The notes under the pieces: model-generated
What the model was told of the DNA's origin: nothing
Seen by the model: the letters and a program-made list of their open reading frames with translations, nothing else
Database searches by the model: none
Shown: positions 1-8,530 of the stretch, piece by piece
Layout: every line of letters begins with the position of its first letter
How positions within the stretch are numbered: position 1 is the first letter of the stretch
Position numbers and translations under genes: made by a program
Assembly (NCBI GenBank): GCA_002722735.1
Contig: PBMR01000017.1
Coordinates: 1 to 64,000, forward strand
DNA: 64,000 nucleotides
Reading direction: 5' to 3'
From: Methanobacteriota archaeon
Lineage (GTDB): Archaea; Thermoplasmatota; Poseidoniia; Poseidoniales; Thalassarchaeaceae

Positions 1-866
1 GAGCCAATGCGATCAACATGTGGTATGACCGAGACATTGATCCAAAGATGTCTCGCACGGCCAATAGGCCGATTCCCGCGGGTGATGTATCAGCAAACGT
101 AGCACTGGGTTTCGGAATCGTCCTATCCGTGCTCGGGGTAGCGTGGTTCGGTCTCCTAGCGAACCCTGTTGCCGCCTTCTGGTCGGCCTTCAGCATCCTT
201 TTCTACGTGTTCGTTTACAGCATCTGGCTGAAGCGCAGTACACCACAGAACATAGTTGTCGGTGGCATAGCTGGCTCGACCCCTCCCGTAATAGGCTGGG
301 CCACGGCCGTAGAGGGATTGCACATATCCACTGATTCGGCTCAATCGATGCTCGTCTCAGTATTCGACCTCGACGGCCTGATGCCTTGGTTCATGTTCAT
401 ACTGATCTTTCTGTGGACCCCCCCTCACTTCTGGGCCTTGGCGCTCTACCGTTCAAAGGAGTACGGAGATGTCGGCGTCCCAATGATGCCCAATGTGAAG
501 GGGGCAGAGCGGACAATCGGGGAGATGAAGGTGTACTCAGCACTGCTGGTAGTGCTATCGATCGCTGCGCCGATTAGCTACGGAAATCTGGATGGGAACG
601 ACTGGATATACCACGTCCTAGGGTGGACCACGGTAGGGCTGAGCATCTGGTATGCCTCCACCGTGTGGAGGATCGACCTAGGCGAACAACCGGACCCCAC
701 TGGTAGGGTCCCGAGCGCGGCTCGCTCATTCTTTGCCTCAATGCTCTACCTAGCTATGATGTTCGTCGTCCTCGTTGCGGCGAGCTTCGGTATCGAGGGT
801 GCCGTTGTTGGGGCCCTATTGGCACTGGTGGCCATAGCTAGAAGCGAGTCTCGTGCGACATCCTAG
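1..866 (+). CDS. ctaB: Protoheme IX farnesyltransferase (heme O synthase), 5'-truncated by window edge
   Basis: Frame open from base 3; ANAINMWYDRDIDPKMSRTANRPIP matches the UbiA-superfamily CtaB NxxxDRDIDxxMxRTxxRP motif; multiple hydrophobic helices. Confidence 0.9.
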   Translation, partial: ANAINMWYDRDIDPKMSRTANRPIPAGDVSANVALGFGIVLSVLGVAWFGLLANPVAAFWSAFSILFYVFVYSIWLKRSTPQNIVVGGIAGSTPPVIGWATAVEGLHISTDSAQSMLVSVFDLDGLMPWFMFILIFLWTPPHFWALALYRSKEYGDVGVPMMPNVKGAERTIGEMKVYSALLVVLSIAAPISYGNLDGNDWIYHVLGWTTVGLSIWYASTVWRIDLGEQPDPTGRVPSAARSFFASMLYLAMMFVVLVAASFGIEGAVVGALLALVAIARSESRATS

Positions 867-928
867 TGCCCCGATGGTTTCAAACACGGAGCAAACCATG
901 GCGCTGCGACGTAAAGCGAGGCGGGGCA

Positions 929-2191
929 ATGGACGAGCGGGACCTGATATACAACTGGAACGTAGTTGACTACCAAATCGACCGTGATGAGTCCAATCAC
1001 CCGCACGAACTATGGTTCGATGACGAGACTCTTCGTGATGGACTCCAGAGCCCCAGCGCTCGGAACCCTACCATCGAGCAGAAGATTGAGCTCATCGACT
1101 ACATGGAACGTCTCGGCATACAGAAGGCCGACCTCGGCCTGCCGGGAGCTGGGCAGTTCCATGTCGACCACATCGATGCCATGCTCGGGCACATGGGCGA
1201 GAACGGGTACCAGATTAGACCGGGATGTGCCGTGCGTACCGTAGTCACAGACATCGAACCCCTCGTCGATCTGCAAGCCAAGCACGAGCGGCAGATCCAA
1301 GCTAGCGCGTTTTTGGGAACAAGCCCGATTAGACAGTTCGCTGAGGGCTGGACAATGGAGCGTATCCTCTCTACTGCAGAAGCCGCTGTGACCTTTGCTG
1401 TTGACAACGACATCCCAGTAATGTTCGTCACCGAAGACACGACTAGGAGCAAGCCGGAGGAGATCAAGGAAGTGTACTCCCGCGCAATTGAGCTCGGGGC
1501 CGACAGGATCTGCATCTGCGATACCTGCGGCCACGTCACCCCGAACGGAGTGCGCAAGCTGATTGGCTTCATCCAAGACGAGGTGATTCCCGACGCCGGT
1601 GTTAAGCGCAGGGACATCGAGATTAACTGGCACGGCCATCAAGACCGCGGGCTCGGGGTAGCCAACAACCTCGCAGCGTACGAGGCCGGCGCCGATGTCA
1701 TTCACGGAACCGCATTGGGAGTCGGTGAGAGGGCGGGCAACGCCCCGCTCGATCAGACCCTGGTCAACCTCAGCCTAATGGGAATCATCAACAACGACCT
1801 GACTTCCCTTAGCGAATACATGCTCAAGGCACACGAGTACATCGAGGTCGCTCTGCCTCACAACTACCCCGTGTTTGGGGGGGATGCCTTCGAAACGGGA
1901 ACCGGTGTGCATGCCTCGGCTGTGATCAAGGCGATGAAGAAGGGTGACCACTGGTTGGCTGACCGCGTCTATTCGGGGGTGCCCGCTGGTGACTTCGGAC
2001 TGCAGCAGGTAATCAGGATAGGGCACATGAGCGGGCGTTCTAACGTGCTGCACTGGCTCGAGAAGAACGGGTACGAGGCTGACGACGAACTGGTCGCTCA
2101 CATGTTCGAAGTCGCTAAGGGGCAGAATCGGATGATGACTGACGAGGAGGTTCACTCAGCCATCTCGGAATTCAGGGGCTCGGCATCCTGA
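929..2191 (+). CDS. HMGL-like / 2-isopropylmalate-homocitrate synthase family protein
   Basis: WFDDETLRDGLQSPS near N-terminus, INWHGHQDRGLGVANNLAAYEAGADVIHGTALGVGERAGNAPLD; start set at MDERDL rather than ORF-track start. Confidence 0.85.
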   Translation: MDERDLIYNWNVVDYQIDRDESNHPHELWFDDETLRDGLQSPSARNPTIEQKIELIDYMERLGIQKADLGLPGAGQFHVDHIDAMLGHMGENGYQIRPGCAVRTVVTDIEPLVDLQAKHERQIQASAFLGTSPIRQFAEGWTMERILSTAEAAVTFAVDNDIPVMFVTEDTTRSKPEEIKEVYSRAIELGADRICICDTCGHVTPNGVRKLIGFIQDEVIPDAGVKRRDIEINWHGHQDRGLGVANNLAAYEAGADVIHGTALGVGERAGNAPLDQTLVNLSLMGIINNDLTSLSEYMLKAHEYIEVALPHNYPVFGGDAFETGTGVHASAVIKAMKKGDHWLADRVYSGVPAGDFGLQQVIRIGHMSGRSNVLHWLEKNGYEADDELVAHMFEVAKGQNRMMTDEEVHSAISEFRGSAS

Positions 2192-2202
2192 AGGTACACA
2201 GT

Positions 2203-2227
2203 TATACGACGACAAAAGCCTCGTATA
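2203..2227. promoter_or_regulatory. Perfect 7-bp inverted repeat TATACGA-N11-TCGTATA just upstream of the 2231 ORF
   Basis: Read directly: tatacgacgacaaaagcctcgtata; the arms are exact reverse complements. Confidence 0.5.
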
Positions 2228-2230
2228 CCC

Positions 2231-2566
2231 ATGAGGAGACTAAGCATTGCCGTCATTTCGGCGCTCATCCTGATGGACAATATCGGAACGCTTGGTCCGG
2301 CGGTCATCGCTCTCAACGTAATAATGCTCACAATCGGCTACCAGAGCGCCAAGCTGCTCGGCCTCGAGGTTATCAGGGCCACCACGGTATCCATTGAGAG
2401 CGGCATTCAGAACGCGACTGTCGGAATTACCGTAGGAGGATTGCTTCTGGCCGCTGAAGACGGGGGGCTGTCGACTCTGAGCCTGCCATCAGGAGTCTAT
2501 GGTGTGCTGATGTACCTAGTCATAGCCCCATTCATGTACTGGCGGATTAATTCGGTCGTGGCCTAG
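2231..2566 (+). CDS. BASS (bile acid:sodium symporter-like) family C-terminal fragment, possibly truncated
   Basis: LNVIMLTIGYQSAKLLGL...RATTVSIESGIQNATVGITVGGLLL resembles the C-terminal part of BASS transporters (R-T-[IV]-S-I-E-x-G-[MI]-Q-N); only 111 aa. Confidence 0.65.
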   Translation: MRRLSIAVISALILMDNIGTLGPAVIALNVIMLTIGYQSAKLLGLEVIRATTVSIESGIQNATVGITVGGLLLAAEDGGLSTLSLPSGVYGVLMYLVIAPFMYWRINSVVA

Positions 2567-2637
2567 TGCTGGATAGCGAATAGGTCGGCTAACAATTGGG
2601 ACGAACGGCTAAAGCCTGAGGGTGGTCGAGTTCACTC

Positions 2638-5600
2638 ATGCGTTATGCTCTGGTTGTGCTGATGCTACTGCTTCTGGCCCCCATAGGCACCTCCTTTGCC
2701 GAAGTCACGGAGGAGGATGCAGGACCATTCGGTAATGAGTCGATAATGCCGACTTACTCCCGAGCGGTGCAACTCGCTTTCGCCCGCGTCTCGGACATCG
2801 ATAGTTACGACAGTGCCGAGCTGTCTGAGACGCACTCTTGGCTCGTTGTGACTGGGATTCCCGAGGATGAGCACTTCGGGACCATCGGCTCTCCAGACGA
2901 AACAGAGGCGGCACATCCCCTCAAGGGCGCCTACATCTGGACTTACGCGGATTCCAAGGGCGCCCTAGGGAGCCTCAGAGCATCGCTCGGTGCCGGAGAG
3001 ATCGAGTCTTTCTCCCCTCTATTGGAGAAGACTCATTCCCCTAGATTCACACCGAACGACGCGAAGTTCGATGAACAGTGGCACCTGAATAACTCTGGGC
3101 AGACTAGCGGCGGTGTTGTTGGAGAAGACGCCAACGTGACAGGGGTCTGGGAGAAGTACAACGGCAATGGAGTTGTCATCAGCGTGGTGGATGACGGGCT
3201 GAAGTGGAACCACTCCGACATCCAACCGCATTACTCCTCAGCCCACTCCTATGATTGGTGCAACGATGACGGTGATCCCTCGCCTTGGGGGTTCAATGGC
3301 CACGGCACCTCTGTCGCTGGTGTCGCTGGTGCTGTGGGAAACAACTCCGTCTACGTTGCTGGAGCGGCCTTCGGGGCTACCATAGCCGGATCCACGCTGA
3401 TTGCCTGCGGCCTCGATGACAGCATGGAGTCCGATGCACTGGGCTACCACAACGACGACATAGACATCTACACCAACTCATGGGGCCCCTATGACGACGG
3501 GATGAGGCTCGAGGCTCCGGGCCCACTTACCGTGGCGACCATTGAGGACTCGGCCTACAATGGCAGGTCCGGACTCGGCAATATCTACACATGGGCAGCC
3601 GGGAATGGTCTGACTGCTGATGATAATTCCAACTATGACGGGTATGCAAACAACCGGTTTGCAATCGCTGTTACAGCGATAACCCACATGGGCCGGCAGT
3701 CATGGTATGCCGAACCAGGGGCAAATATCCTCGTTGCATCGCACTCGGACGGTGATGGGGAGGGGATTACCACCACCGACATTAGCGGGGGGACGACCGC
3801 TGACTTCGGGGGAACCTCCAGCGCTACCCCCCTGGTGGCCGGAGTCATCGCCCTAATGCTGGAGGCGAACGAGAATCTCACCTGGAGGGACGTACAACAC
3901 ATCCTCGTCGGGAGCGCACGGATGATGGATGTCAACGATAGCTCTTGGGAACCGAACGGGGCGGGGCACATGGTCTCCCACAAGTATGGATTCGGGGCAG
4001 CGGATGCGGGTGCTGCGGTCTCATTGGCTGAGAACTGGACCAGCAGCGGCCATGAGTCGAATGCCAGCTTCGGGCCCTTCTTCGAGGCTGCCGATATTCC
4101 AGATGGATCAGACGATTGGTCCGAGTTCGACGTCGAAATTCCCGTGGACTTGCAACTGGAGTCGATCGAGGTCGTAGTGGATATCTCCCATTCCAGTCGC
4201 GGTAACCTCGACATCGTCCTTCAGTCACCGTCGGGCAAGGAGTCACGGCTTGCCGAGGAACACTCTGACTCTTCGAATGATTACTCATATTGGATGTTCA
4301 GTACAGTGCATCACTGGGGGGAGTCCTCGATTGGAAATTGGACTCTCAAGGTCAGGGACTCTGTGGGCTCCAACAGCGGCACTCTGAACTCCTGGGAGAT
4401 GATGATTCACGGTGTTGGCAATATCTCCGACTTCGACAATGACGGATGGCCGGACTACAACGACGAGGACGATGATAATGACGGCTGGTCCGACCTCGAT
4501 GAGGAATCGTGTGGCACGGACCCGCTCGACTCGAGTTCCCTCCCATCGGACAACGACTTGGATGGGATTTGCGACGAGGTGGACCTCGACGATGATGAAG
4601 ATGGGTTCGAGGATACCGAGGAGATCGCTTGCGATACGGACCCCTTGAATGCAAGTTCCTCACCAAATGACGCTGATTCGGACGGAACATGTGATTTCGT
4701 TGACGAGGACGATGACAACGATGGGCTGTCAGACTACAATGAGACCGAGGTCTATGGCACCGACCCGTTCGACAATGACACTGACGGAGACGGACTGAGC
4801 GACTATGACGAGATTGTCAATTATGGAACCAAGGCCAATCAGCCAGATACGGACCATGACGGTCTGAGTGACTACGATGAGGCGATTACTCACGGGACCG
4901 ACCCACTGAGTAGTGATTCGGATGGGGATGGATTGAGTGATCCAGATGAGTTGCAGATCTGGTTCTCAGACCCATTATCCTACGATGCTGACAACGACTT
5001 GGATGGATATTATCACTTCCAAGACTGCGATGATAACGATTCTGCTGTTTTCCCGGGCAGTCCCGAGCTTCTCAATGGGATCGACGACGACTGTGATGAT
5101 CTCAGCGATGAGGGATTCAACGAGACTGACACCGATGGGGACGGTCTGTCCGACTGGTCCGAATATCATGTCCATGGGACTAATTACACCGACGGCGACA
5201 CCGACGGCGACGGTCTGAGCGACTCACAAGAGATCGAAACACTGGGCACCGACCCGCTTTCGGTGGACGTCGACAATGACCTAGACGGCTACTACTGGTT
5301 CGAAGACTGTGATGATGAGGACCCAAACCGCGCGCCCAATCTTCCTGAGTCCTTGGATGGGATTGATAACGACTGCGACAACCCTATCGACGAGGACTTC
5401 TGGTTCATTGACAGCGACCTCGATGGACTCACCGACTACGAGGAGTTCCACAACTACTCCACCGACCCTTATGACGGGGACTCCGACGACGACGGCCTTC
5501 CGGATGGGGCCGAGGTGAACGACTTCGACTCTGATCCACTCGGTTCGGACAGCGATGTCGATGCAGATGGATGGTATGAGTTCCAGGATTGTGATGACGA

Positions 5601-6567
5601 CGATTTCGAGCGAGCACCAGACAAACCTGAGTCCCTTGATGGGAAGGACAACGACTGCGATGACGAAATCGACGAGGATTTTATGGGCCTTGATTCGGAT
5701 GGCGACCTGATATCAGACTATGACGAGTATCACAATCACTCCACCAACCCCGTTTCGAAGGACACGGACCGAGATGGACTCGATGACGGGGTCGAGTTGC
5801 TTGTGAAGATGTCAAACCCACTTGTGTTTGACTATGACAAGGACGAGGACGGCTTCTACGAGTTCGAAGATTGCGATGACCATTCAGGAAGCACCTATCC
5901 CGGGGCGAATGAACTTTGGAACGGTATGGATGATGATTGCGACGAAATCGCAGATGAGGACCTTGACAGGTTGTCCATCCTGAGGACTAATCCGCCCTTC
6001 GCCGAGAGGGCGGTTTGGGACTCCGCCAACGAGTCGCTTGAAATCACCATCTCCAGGATCTCTGGTAATGTGGACAAGACGATTGCATGGATGTTCGAGG
6101 ATTACTCACTTGCTTCTAACGTCAGTTCGGATGGAATGCAACTTTTCCTGCCTCCAATCGATTGCAATCATCCCATCACTGACCTAGAGGTGCAACTCTG
6201 CTCTGAAGGCAATGCGTTACAAACCGTAACAGCCAGAATATCTGATTCCGGGGAGGACACAGAGATTGTGTGGGAAATCACCGTTAGTGTTTGGTCCAAG
6301 CCTTCGACATCCTCCGGTGGCTTGGCTACCTCCCTGTTCCAAGCTGCAGGCGTAGTGGGACTTGTCGTATTAGTGGTGGGAATCGCAGCAGCAGGCACAA
6401 TCGCAGGTATGAGGGCGACTCACAACAGAAAGCTGCAAGATGCCCTCGAGGCGTATGGGGTCACCCCTGGCAGGCTTGCTGTAAATCCGGAGAGCAGGGG
6501 TCTCAACCTCCCCCCCGCTCCCGAAGTACCGAGCATTTCGAGCGATGATGGGGTTGACGAGAGCTAA
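2638..6567 (+). CDS. Secreted subtilisin-like (S8) protease with P-domain, DxDxDG/TSP3-like repeats, four MopE-like DCDD modules and C-terminal TM anchor
   Basis: Signal peptide; catalytic blocks VISVVDDGLKWNHSD, NGHGTSVAGVAGA, GGTSSATPLVAGVIALML; P-domain; repeated DSDGDGLSDYDE and DCDDxD...GIDxDCD; C-terminal AAGVVGLVVLVVGIAAAGTIAGMRA. Confidence 0.92.
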   Translation: MRYALVVLMLLLLAPIGTSFAEVTEEDAGPFGNESIMPTYSRAVQLAFARVSDIDSYDSAELSETHSWLVVTGIPEDEHFGTIGSPDETEAAHPLKGAYIWTYADSKGALGSLRASLGAGEIESFSPLLEKTHSPRFTPNDAKFDEQWHLNNSGQTSGGVVGEDANVTGVWEKYNGNGVVISVVDDGLKWNHSDIQPHYSSAHSYDWCNDDGDPSPWGFNGHGTSVAGVAGAVGNNSVYVAGAAFGATIAGSTLIACGLDDSMESDALGYHNDDIDIYTNSWGPYDDGMRLEAPGPLTVATIEDSAYNGRSGLGNIYTWAAGNGLTADDNSNYDGYANNRFAIAVTAITHMGRQSWYAEPGANILVASHSDGDGEGITTTDISGGTTADFGGTSSATPLVAGVIALMLEANENLTWRDVQHILVGSARMMDVNDSSWEPNGAGHMVSHKYGFGAADAGAAVSLAENWTSSGHESNASFGPFFEAADIPDGSDDWSEFDVEIPVDLQLESIEVVVDISHSSRGNLDIVLQSPSGKESRLAEEHSDSSNDYSYWMFSTVHHWGESSIGNWTLKVRDSVGSNSGTLNSWEMMIHGVGNISDFDNDGWPDYNDEDDDNDGWSDLDEESCGTDPLDSSSLPSDNDLDGICDEVDLDDDEDGFEDTEEIACDTDPLNASSSPNDADSDGTCDFVDEDDDNDGLSDYNETEVYGTDPFDNDTDGDGLSDYDEIVNYGTKANQPDTDHDGLSDYDEAITHGTDPLSSDSDGDGLSDPDELQIWFSDPLSYDADNDLDGYYHFQDCDDNDSAVFPGSPELLNGIDDDCDDLSDEGFNETDTDGDGLSDWSEYHVHGTNYTDGDTDGDGLSDSQEIETLGTDPLSVDVDNDLDGYYWFEDCDDEDPNRAPNLPESLDGIDNDCDNPIDEDFWFIDSDLDGLTDYEEFHNYSTDPYDGDSDDDGLPDGAEVNDFDSDPLGSDSDVDADGWYEFQDCDDDDFERAPDKPESLDGKDNDCDDEIDEDFMGLDSDGDLISDYDEYHNHSTNPVSKDTDRDGLDDGVELLVKMSNPLVFDYDKDEDGFYEFEDCDDHSGSTYPGANELWNGMDDDCDEIADEDLDRLSILRTNPPFAERAVWDSANESLEITISRISGNVDKTIAWMFEDYSLASNVSSDGMQLFLPPIDCNHPITDLEVQLCSEGNALQTVTARISDSGEDTEIVWEITVSVWSKPSTSSGGLATSLFQAAGVVGLVVLVVGIAAAGTIAGMRATHNRKLQDALEAYGVTPGRLAVNPESRGLNLPPAPEVPSISSDDGVDES
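4984..5965 (+). repeat. Four in-frame ~94-aa modules (282-bp period) each centred on a DCDD box
   Basis: DCDD codons start at 5023, 5305, 5587 and 5869, giving spacing of 282, 282 and 282 bp. Confidence 0.9.
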
Positions 6568-7961
6568 CCATCACCCTCGGCCCCCTCTGCTGATTCCGAA
6601 GGACCCCACTCGGCATCGGGCGAACCGCCAGACCACTCTCCAAAGACCGCGATGTCCTCGATGTCTTCGTCCTCTCTCCAAGGCGGGTCCCCATCAGAGC
6701 CACTGACGATCAGGCAGCCCTCCTCGTCCAGCCTCCTCATCAGCGTGGAAACACCCCTCCTTACTGGGAGCAAGTGGCCGATTGGGGAGCCCGAGTTGAC
6801 GAATGGATGCGTAGCGGTACTGATTAGGAGTCCGCGGATGGGGGATGTCATGTCATGGCTTTCCCCTGGTACCTCCGGATCAGTCACGGTCGCAACAATC
6901 TCACCCTCTTCGACGAAGCTCCCTGCCGGAGCGAGGACGTCAAGCAAGCCACCTTGGTCGGAGCGAATCCACACCGAGCCAGAAGCGAGAATTCGGAACC
7001 GAGGTTTACTGGGGTAGCCAGGGATCATCCTCAGGCTCCTCAGGAGATTGATTATCCCGTACATCGATATCTGCACTGATTCCGGGTTGGCTTCGTCGGA
7101 ACCCCCGCCCTCGAAAGTGATACAAGCGATGTCAGTATCATTGGCCACTCGACGGAGAGAGCCCCTCGGACCCTCACTGTCAAGGATGGTCTCGATGCCA
7201 AATGCCCTAGCAGTGCGATTGCTGGACGGATGGGCAAGGTTAGCTCGAATCTGCGGAATATTGGTCCTCCCCTTTGCAGCTGTGTGGAGGTCGACGATGT
7301 AGTCGCTGCCCGAAATGATCTGAGTCCACAATCCATGGGCAACCCTCGATGTGGTATTGCTGTCGGGTTTGCCCGGGAAGGATCGATTGAGATCCCTGCC
7401 ATCCGGGAAGTACCTGCTCCTCCGGCGGTACCCTGGTAGATTGGTTATCGGGACAATCCTGATGGTGCCTGCAAGGACATTGTGGTCAATGACCCTATCC
7501 TCTCCAATGAAGTTGGGGCCGCAAAGGTAGGTGAGTGCTAGGGGTCCGACGAGTTCGTCTCCGTGAACAGCACCGAGCAGTGTCACCACTGGTCCTGGCC
7601 TGGAGCCATGGATGACGCTCACGGGAATCGGCCATGACTCCCCTATCTCGACGTCTAGTAGATCATATTCCAGATGTCTGATTGTACCGGGCTTGATTCT
7701 CTTCTTGAGGAAGTTGTGATTCTTCGTACCCTCATTTCTAGACCATTTCTTCGGCGTCTCCCCAACCTCTCCGAGTGCCTTCTCTATCTCCCTCCTCCTC
7801 TTCATAGGTATCTGGTTGGCGATCTTTATGGGGGCGTAGCGCCTTCGCTTCATCCTAGTTGTCGGCTTCGCAGAGGCGGGCTTGGCCTGCTCTTCGTCGT
7901 CGGTCGGTTCGTCCACGTCCACTGTGTCCGGGATGGATTGGTGAATTAATAGGATGTGCAA
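6564..7961 (-). CDS. Succinylglutamate desuccinylase/aspartoacylase (M14-like) family protein
   Basis: GSRPGPVVTLLGAVHGDELVGPLAL, RIVPITNLPGYRRRSRYFPDGRDLNRSFPG, DYIVDLHTA; zinc carboxypeptidase-like motifs. Confidence 0.85.
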   Translation of the reverse strand: MHILLIHQSIPDTVDVDEPTDDEEQAKPASAKPTTRMKRRRYAPIKIANQIPMKRRREIEKALGEVGETPKKWSRNEGTKNHNFLKKRIKPGTIRHLEYDLLDVEIGESWPIPVSVIHGSRPGPVVTLLGAVHGDELVGPLALTYLCGPNFIGEDRVIDHNVLAGTIRIVPITNLPGYRRRSRYFPDGRDLNRSFPGKPDSNTTSRVAHGLWTQIISGSDYIVDLHTAAKGRTNIPQIRANLAHPSSNRTARAFGIETILDSEGPRGSLRRVANDTDIACITFEGGGSDEANPESVQISMYGIINLLRSLRMIPGYPSKPRFRILASGSVWIRSDQGGLLDVLAPAGSFVEEGEIVATVTDPEVPGESHDMTSPIRGLLISTATHPFVNSGSPIGHLLPVRRGVSTLMRRLDEEGCLIVSGSDGDPPWREDEDIEDIAVFGEWSGGSPDAEWGPSESAEGAEGDG

Positions 7962-8008
7962 GACTGGTAATGGGAATCATTCAATTCCCATGGCCCCCAA
8001 GAGGGCTC

Positions 8009-8485
8009 ATGGGTTCTGGGACGAGTCAATCGGTCCAAGAGAGGCATGCACCGAGCAGTATCTGCTTCGGCTGTGGCCCTGCAAACCAGAAAGGTCTCAG
8101 AATCCGGTCCTTCCGAGCAGGGGGGGGGCTCGAGATGGAGTTCGACCCCAATGACGAGCATCAGGCCTTTCCAGGGATGATTAACGGTGGAATCATCGGG
8201 ACTCTGCTTGACTGTCATGGAAACTGGACTGCGGCTATGGCGCTGATGGATCAATCAGGCGAATCAGAGCCTCCCTGCACAGTTACCGCATCCTACAGCA
8301 TCAAGCTCAGACGACCAACCCCTCACGGGATGAAGTTGCTCGTGAAGGGTGAGGTAATCAGCATCGATGGTGACAGGGCGAGCATCAGGATGGAGCTGAC
8401 TGCTGATGGGAAGGTCTGCGCAACCGGAGAGGGGTTGTTCGTCGCAGTCAAGGAAGGTCACCCGGCCTATCATAGATGGGAATGA
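8009..8485 (+). CDS. PaaI/thioesterase-like hotdog-fold protein
   Basis: CFGCGPANQKGLRIRSF...QAFPGMINGGIIGTLLDCHGNWTA...CTVTASYSIKLRRPTP; start revised to MGSGTSQ. Confidence 0.75.
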   Translation: MGSGTSQSVQERHAPSSICFGCGPANQKGLRIRSFRAGGGLEMEFDPNDEHQAFPGMINGGIIGTLLDCHGNWTAAMALMDQSGESEPPCTVTASYSIKLRRPTPHGMKLLVKGEVISIDGDRASIRMELTADGKVCATGEGLFVAVKEGHPAYHRWE

Positions 8486-8530
8486 ATGTTGACTCGGCAT
8501 CCTTTAGAACGGCCGAATCCAAGTCCCCCT

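Noticed and set aside
1010-1705. 231-aa minus-strand ORF
   Set aside because: Antisense shadow of the HMGL-like synthase; GC-rich third-codon effect.
4430-5970. Possible CRISPR-like or tandem DNA repeat array
   Set aside because: Periodicity is in-frame protein repeat with diverged codons, no identical DNA repeats or unique spacers.
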